Part shown: in pieces, positions 63,443 to 64,000 of the stretch
Numbering within the stretch: the first letter of the stretch is position 1
How the letters are laid out: every line of letters begins with the position of its first letter
The notes under the pieces: model-generated
Databases searched by the model: none
What the model was told of the DNA's origin: nothing
What the model saw: the letters and a program-made list of their open reading frames with translations, nothing else
Made by a program: the position numbers and the translations under genes
Source of the DNA: Auanema rhodensis
Taxonomy: Eukaryota; Nematoda; Chromadorea; Rhabditida; Rhabditidae
Length of the DNA: 64,000 nt
Direction: 5' to 3'
NCBI GenBank assembly: GCA_964057225.1
Contig: OZ059896.1
Coordinates: 13,376,501-13,440,500 of the forward strand

Positions 63443-64000
63443 TTAAGAACACGATCGATAATATAATGATGAAAAGGTGTTTGAATTATCCTGACGAGAA
63501 TAATCTAAAAGAGAAGGAATTGATAGAGCAGGATAAATCATTGGAGATGGGATTGGAAAAATATTTAAAGAATTTTGGAACGATACTGGAAATGTAATTG
63601 TATTCTCTTTTGAAGTCTTTGTATCCATATGATTATTGGATGAAGTTCTATAAATTGATAATATGAAATTTAAAAAAAGATTACATTGATTTACTTGATG
63701 TTGTTATCGGTTGTAATCTTTCGTCGATCCTTTGTTCGCCGATTTTGAAACCAAACTTTAACCTGAATAGTACATTTCTAGTATATATGAATACGTATTT
63801 AATCGAAACTCACTTGTGTGTCACTGAGTCCAAGTTCATGAGCGAGTTTAGCACGTGAGCTTCCGGTTAAATATCCATTTGTACTGAAATCAAACAGTAA
63901 AAGAATGTAAAGAAAGTAAAATGAAGAAACAAACCGAAAGGCTTCTTCTAACGCCGAAAGCTGGTCTTCAGTGAATGTTGTTCGTGGTCGTTTTGGTCGT
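63443..64000 (-). CDS. Homeodomain transcription factor, VAX/EMX/NOT-like (5' end outside window)
   Basis: Four exons are visible: beyond 64000-63935, 63883-63814, 63762-63695 and 63647-63443. They encode a homeodomain with RPKRPRTTFTEDQLSALEEAF in the first helix region and a recognition helix VKVWFQNRRTKDRRK. Q50 and the QVKVWFQNRRTK form point to the NK-like/VAX/EMX/NOT group rather than HOX or paired classes. The intron inside helix 2-3 and the one before QVKVWF split the domain in three. The tail is Ser/Asn/Pro-rich (PIPSPMIYPALSIPSLLDYS) and ends RSCS. It is a nuclear DNA-binding developmental regulator by family. Everything N-terminal is missing. Its 3' end converges on collagen 2, about 100 bp between stops. 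Confidence 0.9.

Noticed and set aside
1-64000. CRISPR arrays, prophage, insertion sequences, bacterial operons
   Set aside because: Spliceosomal introns and animal gene families throughout; no direct-repeat arrays, transposase frames or terminal inverted repeats seen.

Overview
The window is nuclear DNA of a nematode. Most genes are cut into many exons of 60-200 bases by introns of only about 40-50 bases ending in TTTCAG or TTTTAG. Two nematode cuticle collagens lie at the right end. Several start codons sit directly against or a few bases after an AG acceptor, as expected for spliced-leader trans-splicing. The sequence is clearly AT-rich. I cannot name the species.

Layout. 0.7-4.4 kb (minus): a BED zinc-finger gene with unusually long introns, in a stretch whose plus strand is purine-rich. 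4.4-11.6 kb: no gene I can support. 11.7-16.4 kb (minus): a 25-exon ELAPOR/EIG121-type receptor. 16.7-21.6 kb (plus): an ENPP-like phosphodiesterase and a METTL13-like double methyltransferase, close enough to be an operon. 22.6-24.4 kb (plus): an INPP5A/IPP-5-like 5-phosphatase that has lost its catalytic residues. 24.5-30.0 kb (minus): two TACC-like coiled-coil paralogues flanking a JMJD6/PSR-1 gene. 30.8-33.7 kb (minus): a receptor tyrosine kinase with an ectodomain I do not recognise. 34.6-42.5 kb (plus): ATAD2/LEX-1, SF3A2 and RBM34, tightly spaced. 43.1-47.2 kb (plus): an ACK/SID-3 kinase. 50.2-56.1 kb (plus): a KIND-FERM-3xPDZ scaffold. 57.1-59.4 kb (plus): a SIRT1/SIR-2.1 deacetylase. 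60.3-63.3 kb (plus): two cuticle collagens. 63.4-64.0 kb (minus, cut by the window end): a homeobox gene.

Themes. The plus-strand block 34.6-42.5 kb joins chromatin (ATAD2), splicing (SF3A2) and ribosome biogenesis (RBM34) housekeeping genes, as nematode operons often do. JMJD6 (splicing-linked hydroxylase) and a TACC gene are similarly close. Where I traced all exons, the summed length is an exact multiple of three with no internal stop: ELAPOR 995 aa, ENPP 537, METTL13 664, IPP-5-like 400, TACC 318 and 331, JMJD6 402, SF3A2 242, collagens 352 and 323. Those models are therefore strong. The 5' end of the receptor kinase and the 3' end of the BED gene remain unresolved.
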